DNA from: Microcaldota archaeon
GTDB lineage: Archaea; Micrarchaeota; Micrarchaeia; Burarchaeales; Fermentimicrarchaeaceae
Reading direction: 5' to 3'
Assembly (NCBI GenBank): GCA_013425405.1
Contig: JACCLF010000048.1
Location: 1 to 45,854, forward strand
Length of the DNA stretch: 45,854 bases
Below are positions 23,542 to 30,841 of the stretch, in pieces. The notes under the pieces are model-generated. The model worked only from the letters and a program-made list of their open reading frames with translations. It had not been told where the DNA came from and did not search any database. A program made the position numbers and the translations under genes. Position 1 is the first letter of the stretch. Each line of letters starts with the position of its first letter.

Positions 23542-24105
23542 ATGAAGATTGAATACTCTTACATCTCAGATTCGTTTTTCAAGCAGGAATACGCCATTTC
23601 AATGATGCAGGAGTACACAGAGATGTTCCTCTACGCACTTGTGGCATTCTTGCTTCCATTCATTCTAGGGCACGAGCAGCTTATTGTGGGCTCCGTGGTG
23701 AACTGCACCCTGGTGCTTGCTGCGCTGAACCTCCGCGGCGCTCGCCTGCTTCCAGTAATACTCCTTCCCAGCATAGGCGCCCTACTCGCGGGCATGATTT
23801 TCGGCCCACTGTCTTCTTCGCTTGTCTACATGTTGCCTTTCATCTGGCTGGGCAATGCAATTCTGGTGCTTGCAGTTAAAGAAATTGCTCTGAGAGGAAA
23901 AAGGAACCACTTGGTGACACTCGGCGCAGGCGCGCTCGCAAAGACTGCGCTTCTCTCACTTTCAGCATTCCTGCTGTTTTCATTTGGTCTGGTGCCTCTG
24001 CAGTTTATTGCAGCGTTTGGAATACTCCAGTTAGCAACAGCTCTTTGTGGCGGAGTTGCAGCTCTTGGCGTGCAGGAAGCAAAGATACGGCTTGCAGTGG
24101 CTTGA
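23542..24105 (+). CDS. ECF-transporter S-component-like membrane protein
   Basis: 187 residues with about six hydrophobic helices. The middle shows the pattern 'PSIGALLAG...MLPFIWLGNAILVLAVKE', which I associate with small S-component-like membrane proteins, sometimes labelled 'iron hydrogenase' in databases because of gene neighbourhood. S-components bind a vitamin and work with a shared energising module (EcfA/T), not seen here. The neighbours give two readings: thiazole/thiamine precursor uptake (thiM starts 30 bp downstream) or a hydrogenase-linked role (hydC is divergent 63 bp away). I favour neither strongly. Confidence 0.6.
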   Translation: MKIEYSYISDSFFKQEYAISMMQEYTEMFLYALVAFLLPFILGHEQLIVGSVVNCTLVLAALNLRGARLLPVILLPSIGALLAGMIFGPLSSSLVYMLPFIWLGNAILVLAVKEIALRGKRNHLVTLGAGALAKTALLSLSAFLLFSFGLVPLQFIAAFGILQLATALCGGVAALGVQEAKIRLAVA

Positions 24106-24134
24106 AATTGAATAGGAAGTCAACGGTGCGTCCC

Positions 24135-24941
24135 ATGGTAGATTTCCAATCAAAGCTTAAGGAAGCCCTGGAGAATATTTCATCTAAAAAGCCGCTCATT
24201 TTCTCAATAACTAATTATGTGAGTATTCTGGATGTTGCACAGGGCATCAGGGACTGCGGCGCCCTCCCTGTGATGTGGTATGAGCAAGATGTAGCAGAGC
24301 AGCTTGCGGGAATAGCGTCTGCGCTCTACCTGAATATGGGCACCCTCTCAAAAGAAAGCTATAAAACAATGGTGGCTTCGGGAAGAATTGCAAAGAGGAG
24401 GGGAATCCCGATTGTCGTGGACATAGTTGCAGCAGGCGCAACAGAATTGACAACCAACAACTCAAAAAAGCTGTTGGAGGACATTAAGGTTGACATCGTC
24501 AAAGGTAACAAGGGAGAAGTCAGCACCATATGCGGTGGAAAGGCAGAGGTTAGAGGAGTAGAAGCAATGAGCCACCAAGACAATCTTCTTGAACTCATGA
24601 AAGATTATTCAAAAGAACACGAAACAGTTCTTGTAGCATCAGGTGCGGTGGACTACGTAACAGACGGCAGGAAAAGCTATTTGGTGAAGAACGGCTCACC
24701 CGAGATGGGCCTCATTGTGGGCTCCGGATGCGTTTCAAGTGCCATAGTTGCAGCATTCTCAGCAGTCCAGAGGGACTATGGTCTTGCAAGTGCCCTCGCC
24801 ATGTCATATTTTGGCATAGCAGGCGAAATAGCTTCAAGAGTCTCAAAGCTGACAGGAACCTTCAAGTGCAATTTCTCTGACAGCCTCTTCTCGCTTGCGC
24901 AGAAAAGGGATGTTGATGGCGTAAGGATTGATGAAAGATGA
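24135..24941 (+). CDS. thiM: hydroxyethylthiazole kinase
   Basis: ThiM phosphorylates 4-methyl-5-(2-hydroxyethyl)thiazole, a salvage step for thiamine. 268 residues, ribokinase-like fold, normal length. Motifs: ITNYVSILDVAQG near the N-terminus, LNMGTLS, VDIVAAGATELTT, KGNKGEVSTICG, and the active-site loop VGSGCVSSAIVAAF (usually GTGC) with the family Cys. I start at ATG 24135 (MVDFQSKL), 30 bp after the S-component-like gene, because the open frame upstream overlaps that gene and lacks similarity. Forms an operon with thiE. Confidence 0.9.
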   Translation: MVDFQSKLKEALENISSKKPLIFSITNYVSILDVAQGIRDCGALPVMWYEQDVAEQLAGIASALYLNMGTLSKESYKTMVASGRIAKRRGIPIVVDIVAAGATELTTNNSKKLLEDIKVDIVKGNKGEVSTICGGKAEVRGVEAMSHQDNLLELMKDYSKEHETVLVASGAVDYVTDGRKSYLVKNGSPEMGLIVGSGCVSSAIVAAFSAVQRDYGLASALAMSYFGIAGEIASRVSKLTGTFKCNFSDSLFSLAQKRDVDGVRIDER

Positions 24942-24953
24942 ATTGGTGGGTAA

Positions 24954-25598
24954 ATGAAGATTGACAAAATAGGGTACTACTTCATCACAGACTCAGTAAT
25001 CACCAACGTTCCAGTAATAGAACAGGTTGAGAAGATAGTTGAAAGTTGCCTTGGCGTAAGATTCATCCAGTACAGGGAAAAGCGCAAGAGCGCATCCGAG
25101 ATGGCGAAAGAGCTGAAGGAAGTAAAATCAATAATGCCCAAAGATGTTGCTCTGATAATGAACGACAGATTAGATTTGGCACTTACTTACTGCGACGGAG
25201 TGCATCTGGGAGATGATGACATTCCCGTTGAGAATGCTATTGAGATTGCCAGAAATAAACTGGAATGGGATGAATTTGTGATAGGGTGCTCCGCAACTAA
25301 CATTGATACGGTCAGAAAGTTGAACAATCTCCCAGTTGATTATATTGGTTTTGGACCGGTATACAGAACCGCAACAAAAAAAGTTACCGTTCCAGAAACT
25401 GGTTTAACTGGTCTGAAGGCAGGGCTTGCAATTGCCCAGCATCCCGTTGTTGCCATAGGAGGCATAAACCAGGACAATCTCATGTCCGTTCTTGCTGCAA
25501 AACCCCAGGGCATATCGGCAATATCCATGGTTCTGAAGAAGGATAGTATTGATTTGGAGCAGGTGAAGATAATACAGAAAGAGTATGGATTGCCGTAG
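24954..25598 (+). CDS. thiE: thiamine-phosphate synthase
   Basis: ThiE joins HMP pyrophosphate with thiazole phosphate to give thiamine phosphate. 214 residues, TIM barrel. Motifs: IQYREK, LIMNDRLDLALTYCDGVHLGDDD split around residues 61-83, GFGPVYRTATKK, AIGGINQDN. The pyrophosphate-binding and Mg-binding residues look intact. ATG 24954 lies 12 bp after the thiM stop, with GGTGGG upstream. Together with ThiM it points to salvage of the thiazole half of the vitamin. Confidence 0.93.
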   Translation: MKIDKIGYYFITDSVITNVPVIEQVEKIVESCLGVRFIQYREKRKSASEMAKELKEVKSIMPKDVALIMNDRLDLALTYCDGVHLGDDDIPVENAIEIARNKLEWDEFVIGCSATNIDTVRKLNNLPVDYIGFGPVYRTATKKVTVPETGLTGLKAGLAIAQHPVVAIGGINQDNLMSVLAAKPQGISAISMVLKKDSIDLEQVKIIQKEYGLP

Positions 25599-25603
25599 AA
25601 TGG

Positions 25604-25614
25604 TGCAGGGGGAG
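25604..25614 (+). repeat. 11-bp copy of the tRNA-Leu 3' end (possible att site)
   Basis: TGCAGGGGGAG is identical to bases 26505-26515, the last 11 bases of tRNA-Leu on this strand. The two copies bracket about 0.9 kb holding the toxin-antitoxin pair. Duplicated tRNA 3' ends are the usual mark of site-specific integration, although 11 bp is short and no integrase is seen. Confidence 0.5.
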
Positions 25615-25642
25615 CAAGGCAAGGGTGATGCTAGAGGCTGAC
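25615..25642 (+). repeat. 28-bp imperfect direct repeat flanking the toxin-antitoxin genes
   Basis: CAAGGCAAG...AT.CTAGAG.CTGAC here matches 26280-26307 (CAAGGCAAG...AT.CTAGAG.CTGAC) at about 22 of 28 positions. A weaker third relative, GGCAAGGCAGAGGCTG, lies near 26332-26347. The first two copies flank the two-gene module. Confidence 0.5.
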
Positions 25643-25646
25643 TCGC

Positions 25647-25931
25647 TCACCTGAACATGAGGAGATATCTTTTTTCGTATTCTTTATGGTTACCGATAAA
25701 AAACACCGTTCTTGTCTTTGTGTTTTCGTCTATCAAATACATAGCGCGGTATTTGCCAATTCCGAGAACCCAAACCTCGCCATGCTTCTTGAGCGTTCTT
25801 GCGGGTTGCAGCGTGCTTAGCGCCTTCAACCTCTTTTTTACCCTCTCGCGCACCCGCTTATCGAGCTTATTCAATGCTGCGAGTGCTTCGTCAGTAAGAA
25901 GGACGTTGTGTTTTTCATCACCGGAAGGCAT
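25647..25931 (-). CDS. RelE/ParE-type toxin
   Basis: A 94-residue basic protein of the RelE/ParE superfamily: LTDEALAALNKLDKRVRERV in the N-terminal helices, then the strands GEVWVLGIGKYRAMYLID, TVFFIGNHKEYEKRY at the C-terminus with the late His/Tyr seen in RelE-type mRNA interferases. Such toxins cut mRNA at the ribosome or act on gyrase and are held in check by the upstream antitoxin. It starts 9 bp after the antitoxin stop. Mode of action is not provable here. Confidence 0.82.
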   Translation of the reverse strand: MPSGDEKHNVLLTDEALAALNKLDKRVRERVKKRLKALSTLQPARTLKKHGEVWVLGIGKYRAMYLIDENTKTRTVFFIGNHKEYEKRYLLMFR

Positions 25932-25940
25932 CGGACCAGC

Positions 25941-26192
25941 TCAGATATCTTCAATCTTGTGAAGCCGCGCCTTGCCCGTTTTCAGCTTGTGCAATGCTGG
26001 CTCTGCATCCTTGTACATCATCTCCTCGATGATCTCCTCCTTGGACTTGACCACTCCGTACTTTGCCGCAAGCTCCATTGCGCCAATCCTGAAGATGTCC
26101 GCCTTGGATTTGAAAACACCAAGTTGCAGCAGCCTGTCGACTGCTTTCTCGACATTCCCTTCGTATTGCAACATTGTGGATTTCATAAACAT
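25941..26192 (-). CDS. antitoxin with ribbon-helix-helix-like N-terminus
   Basis: 83 residues (81 if ATG 26186 is used). The pattern AVDRLLQLGVFKSKADIFRIGAMELAAKYG resembles archaeal CopG/VapB-type ribbon-helix-helix antitoxins. The C-terminal half is charged and probably wraps the toxin. GAGGTG at 26195-26200 is spaced better for ATG 26186 than for ATG 26192. A perfect inverted repeat lies directly upstream and is a natural operator. Confidence 0.75.
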   Translation of the reverse strand: MFMKSTMLQYEGNVEKAVDRLLQLGVFKSKADIFRIGAMELAAKYGVVKSKEEIIEEMMYKDAEPALHKLKTGKARLHKIEDI

Positions 26193-26202
26193 TCACCTCG
26201 AG

Positions 26203-26227
26203 TATATATACAGTAATTGTATATATA
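26203..26227 (-). promoter_or_regulatory. perfect palindrome: probable TATA box plus operator of the toxin-antitoxin operon
   Basis: TATATATACA-GTAAT-TGTATATATA is a perfect 10-bp inverted repeat with a 5-bp spacer, 10-35 bp before the antitoxin start. It overlaps the TATA region, so binding of the antitoxin (or complex) would block promoter access. Confidence 0.65.
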
Positions 26228-26504
26228 ACACTTTCTTTACCTGACTGGTTTACTGTATCACTCCTCAATTGAAAATAGTGCAAGGCAAGACGCATTCTAG
26301 AGTCTGACCGTTAATAAGGCTACGCAGACATAGGCAAGGCAGAGGCTGTTGGAGCTCCTTCTCAAAGTTCGTCTGGTGCTTGTATATTGTGAATTCGTTC
26401 ATGTGCCTGCGTCTGCTCAAAGGTCTATTTATAGATTGCTGCAGAATTAGGCATTTTGTTAGGGCGTTGACGAGGAAGGGGCAAGACTATAGAATCATAC
26501 AAGA
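26228..26504. other. gene-free stretch between toxin-antitoxin operator and tRNA-Leu
   Basis: About 280 bp with no credible gene on either strand. It contains the second 28-bp repeat (26280-26307) and the weaker third relative near 26332. The remainder shows no structure I can interpret and may be decayed sequence of whatever brought in the toxin-antitoxin genes. Confidence 0.6.
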
Positions 26505-26589
26505 TGCAGGGGGAGAGATTTGAACTCTCGCAGGCCTAAGCCAACAGATCTTGAGTCTGTCGCGTTTGACCAAGCTCCGCCACCCCTGC
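26505..26589 (-). tRNA. tRNA-Leu (anticodon CAA)
   Basis: A type II tRNA of 85 nt: acceptor GCAGGGG/CCCCTGC with discriminator A, anticodon stem ACAGA/TCTGT around loop CTCAAGA (anticodon CAA), long variable arm with GGC-TTAG-GCC, and T arm GAGAG-TTCAAAT-CTCTC. CCA is not encoded and no intron is needed. A TATA-like AACTTAAAAG on the minus strand near 26614-26623 is at the right distance. Confidence 0.95.
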
Positions 26590-26625
26590 GCGGGTATAGA
26601 TTACGCATGCGTTGCTTTTAAGTTT

Positions 26626-27036
26626 TCACTCAATGTAATCCCTTATCAGTCTCTTGTATTTCTTGGGGTATCTCTCCTTCAGTCTGTAGCAGCGCCTGTA
26701 GTAGAGGAAATTTCCCGTAACCATGAAACTTCCCATCATAACAGAGAGGACAAGGGCTGCAAGCGCAACAATGTCATCCTTTGTGAGAAAGACCACCAAC
26801 GCCACTATGCTACATACAATCCACTGCAGAATCAGGCCGATAACTGCAGCTGTTTTATAGCTGAAGCGCTTCCATAGAAATTTCTGGAAAATATTGTTCT
26901 CCCTTTTCTCAGCATCTTTCTTCCCAAGAGCTTCACTGGTTATCTCAACATCCCAGTATGTTGAAACATGGTCCATTATTGCGAAGAAGCACAGAAATAT
27001 CCATGTGAGGATTGAAATCCCAACATACGAAACCAT
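26626..27036 (-). CDS. small membrane protein, unknown function
   Basis: 136 residues with four hydrophobic segments: an N-terminal helix ending MDHVSTYW, two close helices around residues 62-100, and a fourth before a basic C-terminal segment (YRRCYRLKERYPKKYKRL). I recognise no family. It lies 3 bp after the GuaA amidotransferase stop, so it is probably co-transcribed with the GMP synthase genes. Confidence 0.6.
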   Translation of the reverse strand: MVSYVGISILTWIFLCFFAIMDHVSTYWDVEITSEALGKKDAEKRENNIFQKFLWKRFSYKTAAVIGLILQWIVCSIVALVVFLTKDDIVALAALVLSVMMGSFMVTGNFLYYRRCYRLKERYPKKYKRLIRDYIE

Positions 27037-27039
27037 TTT

Positions 27040-27603
27040 CTATCTCTTGCACATTCTGACAAAATTCGCATATATCTCCTCCCCATGCTCAGTATGCTCA
27101 ACTTCTGGGTGGAATATACATCCGTATATTGGCTTGCTCTCATGCTTCATTGCCTCATTTGTGCAGTCCTTTGAGTGGGCGAGAATTTTGAAATGAGGGG
27201 CATTGGCAATCTCATCATTGTGGGAAGCCCATACATTGAACTTCTTAGGAAGTCCCTTGAATAAATCATCCTCATAATCAACAATCAGCTCAACCCTCCC
27301 GTACTCCGGCTTTTTTGCAGGCTGAGCCTTCCCGCCGAAATGCATACCAATGAACTGGTGCCCGGCGCATATGCCCATTATTGGCTTGCCAAAGTTGTCT
27401 ATGTAGTTGGAAACTTCCTTCAGCTCCTTCACTTCACCTAAGCCAAGCCTTATTGCGCCTCCTGAGAAGACAAGTCCGTCAGCATCTATCTTGCTCAAGG
27501 GAGTCTTGCAAGGAATTATCTCCGTATCCACCTTAAGATAGCTCAGAGTTCTCCAGATTCTGTGGGTCCACTGCGAGCCCAAATCAACAACAAGTATCCT
27601 CAT
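27040..27603 (-). CDS. guaAA: GMP synthase glutamine amidotransferase subunit (subunit A)
   Basis: Supplies ammonia from glutamine for XMP to GMP conversion. 187 residues, a stand-alone class I amidotransferase as in most archaea. The nucleophile Cys79 is in MGICAGHQFIG, and the His/Glu pair in FHPEVEHTEHG near the C-terminus. VFSGGA forms the oxyanion region. It starts immediately after the stop of subunit B. Confidence 0.95.
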   Translation of the reverse strand: MRILVVDLGSQWTHRIWRTLSYLKVDTEIIPCKTPLSKIDADGLVFSGGAIRLGLGEVKELKEVSNYIDNFGKPIMGICAGHQFIGMHFGGKAQPAKKPEYGRVELIVDYEDDLFKGLPKKFNVWASHNDEIANAPHFKILAHSKDCTNEAMKHESKPIYGCIFHPEVEHTEHGEEIYANFVRMCKR

Positions 27604-28563
27604 TTATTCCCACTCTATACAGGCAGGCGGCTTGCTTGTTATATCGTAAACAACCCTGTTGACATCTTCCTTCAGCTCCCTCGTAATCCTGTTGGAGATG
27701 CTTTCAAGTATGTTGTCAGGAATTCGTGCATACTGCGCAGTCATCCCATCAACGCTGTAGACTGCCCTCACTGCAACGGTGTAGCCGTAGGCTCTCTTGT
27801 CCCCGAGTACCCCGACGCTTCTTGAGGGAAGCAGCACAGCAAAGTACTGCCAGGGAAGTTCCATCTCTCCTCTTGCAGCAGCCTGCTCCAGCTCCTCCTC
27901 AACTATGGCGCAGGCTTCCCTGACGACTTCAACCTTCTCGGGAGTTGCTTCGCCTACAATTCTTATGGCAAGTCCGGGCCCTGGGAAAGGCTGCCTGTTG
28001 CATATATTGTCCGGCAGGCCCAGCTCCTTCCCTACTTTTCTAACCTCATCTTTGTAAAGCTCCCTTACAGGCTCCACAAGCCTCAGCTTCATTCCGCTTG
28101 GAAGCCCCCCGACATTGTGGTGAGATTTTATGGTTGCCCGCATCCCTGTTCCAGATTCTATCCAGTCCGGCGCAAGTGTGCCCTGCCCCAAAAATTTGGC
28201 CTTCTCCTCTTTTGCAATTTTCTCAAACGTCTTTATGAAAAGCCCCCCGATGATTTTCCTCTTCCTCTCCGGCTCTTTCACTCCTTTCAGGGAGGAATAG
28301 AATTTCTTCTTGGCATCAATGAAGCGCAGGTTCATGTTTATCCTGCCTGCAAGCTCCCGCATGCTCTCGGGTTCACCTTTCCTCATGAAGCCGGTGTCAA
28401 CAAAAACAGCAACGCATTTCTTTCCAAGCGCCTCATTCATCAAAACAGCTGTGACAGTGCTGTCAACCCCTCCGGAAACTGCTATTATGGTCTTCCCAAT
28501 CCTCACAGTCCTCTTTATCTGGGCAACTGCATCCTCTATGAATTGTTTTGGTTCAAATGGCAT
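27604..28563 (-). CDS. guaAB: GMP synthase ATP-pyrophosphatase subunit (subunit B)
   Basis: Activates XMP with ATP and accepts ammonia from subunit A. 319 residues: P-loop AVSGGVDSTV (~28-37), GTLAPDWIESG, SHHNVGGLPSGM, and the C-terminal dimerisation domain ending in RVVYDITSKPPACIEWE. First gene of the minus-strand unit. Divergent from purP over a 91-bp intergenic region with AT-rich TATA-like blocks for both directions (28583-28593 minus, 28622-28633 plus). Confidence 0.96.
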   Translation of the reverse strand: MPFEPKQFIEDAVAQIKRTVRIGKTIIAVSGGVDSTVTAVLMNEALGKKCVAVFVDTGFMRKGEPESMRELAGRINMNLRFIDAKKKFYSSLKGVKEPERKRKIIGGLFIKTFEKIAKEEKAKFLGQGTLAPDWIESGTGMRATIKSHHNVGGLPSGMKLRLVEPVRELYKDEVRKVGKELGLPDNICNRQPFPGPGLAIRIVGEATPEKVEVVREACAIVEEELEQAAARGEMELPWQYFAVLLPSRSVGVLGDKRAYGYTVAVRAVYSVDGMTAQYARIPDNILESISNRITRELKEDVNRVVYDITSKPPACIEWE

Positions 28564-28654
28564 GTCATTCTATTGGATGGCACACTATAAAAAATCTTTC
28601 ATTCAGGCATCCGACAAGCAAAACATTAAAAATCTCACCTCGTAAATAGTATTA

Positions 28655-29785
28655 ATGGAAGGGTCAGATATACAAAATTTGGCTAATTCTTACAGAACTT
28701 TCAGCATTGCTACCCTCGGTTCCCACTCCGCTCTGGACATATGCGAGGGTGCCAAGAGAGAAGGGGTGAAAACATTAGTAGTATGCCAGAAGGGCAGGGA
28801 GAGGACATATGAAAGATACTACCTGTCTAGGAAAAGATTCGGGAAGAAAGTTGGTTGCATTGATGAGATAATGCTGCTGAGCAGATTCTCGGATATTGCA
28901 ACTCAGAATATTGTAAAACAACTGCAGAAGAAGAATGTCATTTTCGTGCCCCACCGCTCATTTTCCGTTTATGTAGGCTACGATGCAATTGAAAAGCAGT
29001 TTGAAGTTCCCATTTTCGGCAACAGATACCTGCTCCGGGCAGAGGAAAGAACCGCGCAGAGAAACCAGCTCTACCTGCTCAAGAAGGCAGGCGTAAGAGT
29101 TCCCCGTAACTTCAGCAGGCCTTCCGGGATAGACAGGCTTGTTCTGGTGAAGGCGAGCGAGGCAAGGAGGAGCTATGAGAGAGCATTCTTCTTCGCAAGC
29201 TCGGAGGAAGAGTACGAGCAGAGGAGCGGTGAGATGCTGAGGAAAGGAGTACTCACCGAGCAGGGTCTGAAGTCCGCTCCAATTGAGGAGTTTATCCTGG
29301 GCGCGCAGTACAACTTCAACTTCTTCTACTCTCCTTTGAATGAAGAGCTGGAACTCATAGGGACCGACACAAGGAGGCAGACAAACCTGGATGGTTTGCT
29401 GAAGCTGCCAGCGGCAGAGCAGCTTGAAGTCCTGAAACATGTAAGGATGAGCAACATAGAGGTAGGCCATATAGCATGCACCCTGAGGGAGAGCATGCTT
29501 GAAAAGGTATTTGACATCGGTGAAAAATTTGTTGAGACGTGCAAGAAGGAATACCCGCCAGGCTTGATAGGGCCGTTCGCACTGCAGGGAGCAATTGTGC
29601 CGGAGGAGAAAGGCGAAGAGATAGTCATATTTGATGTCAGTTTCAGACTGCCAGGCTCTCCAGGAGTAAGATTCACTCCTTACACAGAATATCTCTATGG
29701 AGAGAGCCTCAGCATGGGCAGGAGGACCGCAATTGAAATAAAGAATGCCTTCAAGAAAAAGCAGCTCGCAGAGGTAGTCACGTGA
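28655..29785 (+). CDS. purP: PurP-family FAICAR synthetase paralogue 1 (degenerate ATP-grasp loop)
   Basis: PurP makes formyl-AICAR from AICAR, formate and ATP, replacing the folate-dependent bacterial enzyme. 376 residues, with IATLGSHSALDICEGAKREG at the N-terminus (20-39), VPHRSFSVYVGYD, FGNRYLLRAEE, and the C-terminal ESLSMGRRTAIEIK. FYSPLNEELELIGTDTRRQTN matches the canonical enzyme. However the ATP-grasp loop, normally KFPGARGGRGY, reads VKASEARRSYERA with the glycines lost, so ATP use is in doubt. It may have a different or regulatory role beside paralogue 2, which overlaps its stop by 4 bp. Confidence 0.85.
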   Translation: MEGSDIQNLANSYRTFSIATLGSHSALDICEGAKREGVKTLVVCQKGRERTYERYYLSRKRFGKKVGCIDEIMLLSRFSDIATQNIVKQLQKKNVIFVPHRSFSVYVGYDAIEKQFEVPIFGNRYLLRAEERTAQRNQLYLLKKAGVRVPRNFSRPSGIDRLVLVKASEARRSYERAFFFASSEEEYEQRSGEMLRKGVLTEQGLKSAPIEEFILGAQYNFNFFYSPLNEELELIGTDTRRQTNLDGLLKLPAAEQLEVLKHVRMSNIEVGHIACTLRESMLEKVFDIGEKFVETCKKEYPPGLIGPFALQGAIVPEEKGEEIVIFDVSFRLPGSPGVRFTPYTEYLYGESLSMGRRTAIEIKNAFKKKQLAEVVT

Positions 29786-30828
29786 TTTCGAAAGAGAAGA
29801 TTGACTCAATTCTTGAAAAGTATGATAAGAGGAAGATAAAGATAGCGACAATATGCTCCCATACCTCACTGCAACTCTTCCATGGAGCAAGGCAGGAGGG
29901 AATGAAAACAATCGGGATATGCCTGGAGAAGTATAAGAAAACCTATGACTCATTCCCCTATGGCAAGCCCGATGAGTACCTCATTGTGGACAATTACAGG
30001 GAGATACCCGCAAAGGAGCTTGTTGAGGAAAATGCAATAATAGTGCCGCATGGCTCCTTTGTAGAGTATACCGGCAAGAAGCTTGAGGAGCTTCCTGTCC
30101 CCATATTCGGCAACCGGCTGAGCCTCATGTGGGAGGGGGACAGAGACAGGCTTTTCAAGTGGATGAAGGATTCCGGCCTGCAGATACCAAGACTTTTCAC
30201 ACCTGAAACAATAGACAGGCCGTGCATAGTGAAGCTGCCCGGCGCGAAGGGCGGCAAAGGATACACTATTGTGAGCTCTCCAGCAGATTTCAAAAAGAAA
30301 GTAAAGGAGCAGAAGTTCGTAATACAGGAGTACATCTCCGGAGTGAGGGTCTACCCACATTACTTTTACTCACCAGTTTCAAAAGGAGGCTATGAAGTCA
30401 GAGGAGGCGCGCTTGAGCTCATGAGCATAGACAGGAGGTTGGAGAGCAACATTGACGAGAGCTACAGGGCAACGCTAGCAGGAATAAAAGTTGAGCCAAG
30501 CTTCACTGTCATAGGCAACGAGTCGGTTATACTGCGGGAATCACTTGTCCGGGAAATTATGGAGATGGGAGCAAATGTGGTGGAGTCAGCCTACAGGCTT
30601 TTCAACGGGCTCCCAGGGCCTTTCTGCATAGAGATGATATGCACGGACAACATGAAGTTTTATGCCTTTGAGATTTCTGCAAGAATTGTTGCTGGAACGA
30701 ACCTATACCCCCTTGGTTCGCCTTATACATGTTATTCCTACAAGGAGCCCATGAGCACGGGCAGAAGGATAGCCCGTGAGATAAAGAGGGCTGCCAAGTT
30801 GGACAAGCTGGCTAAAGTAATATACTAG
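29782..30828 (+). CDS. purP: PurP-family FAICAR synthetase paralogue 2
   Basis: 348 residues, ATP-grasp fold. It has IATICSHTSLQLFHGARQEG (20-39), VPHGSFVEY, FGNRLSLMWE, the intact glycine loop KLPGAKGGKGYT, FYSPVSKGG, DRRLESNID and EPMSTGRRIAREIK. This is the better candidate for the catalytically active formate-dependent enzyme of purine synthesis. The start is GTG 29782, overlapping the paralogue 1 stop. Two PurP genes occur in several archaea, but a head-to-tail overlapping pair suggests a joint complex. Confidence 0.9.
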   Translation: MISKEKIDSILEKYDKRKIKIATICSHTSLQLFHGARQEGMKTIGICLEKYKKTYDSFPYGKPDEYLIVDNYREIPAKELVEENAIIVPHGSFVEYTGKKLEELPVPIFGNRLSLMWEGDRDRLFKWMKDSGLQIPRLFTPETIDRPCIVKLPGAKGGKGYTIVSSPADFKKKVKEQKFVIQEYISGVRVYPHYFYSPVSKGGYEVRGGALELMSIDRRLESNIDESYRATLAGIKVEPSFTVIGNESVILRESLVREIMEMGANVVESAYRLFNGLPGPFCIEMICTDNMKFYAFEISARIVAGTNLYPLGSPYTCYSYKEPMSTGRRIAREIKRAAKLDKLAKVIY

Positions 30829-30841
30829 CACCCGGAGGTGG

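Noticed and set aside
25647-26192. VapBC pair
   Set aside because: The toxin lacks PIN-domain acidic residues and has RelE/ParE strand and His/Tyr features instead.
28958-29953. 331-codon minus-strand frame opposite purP
   Set aside because: Long but antisense to a well-supported PurP gene and without any known pattern.
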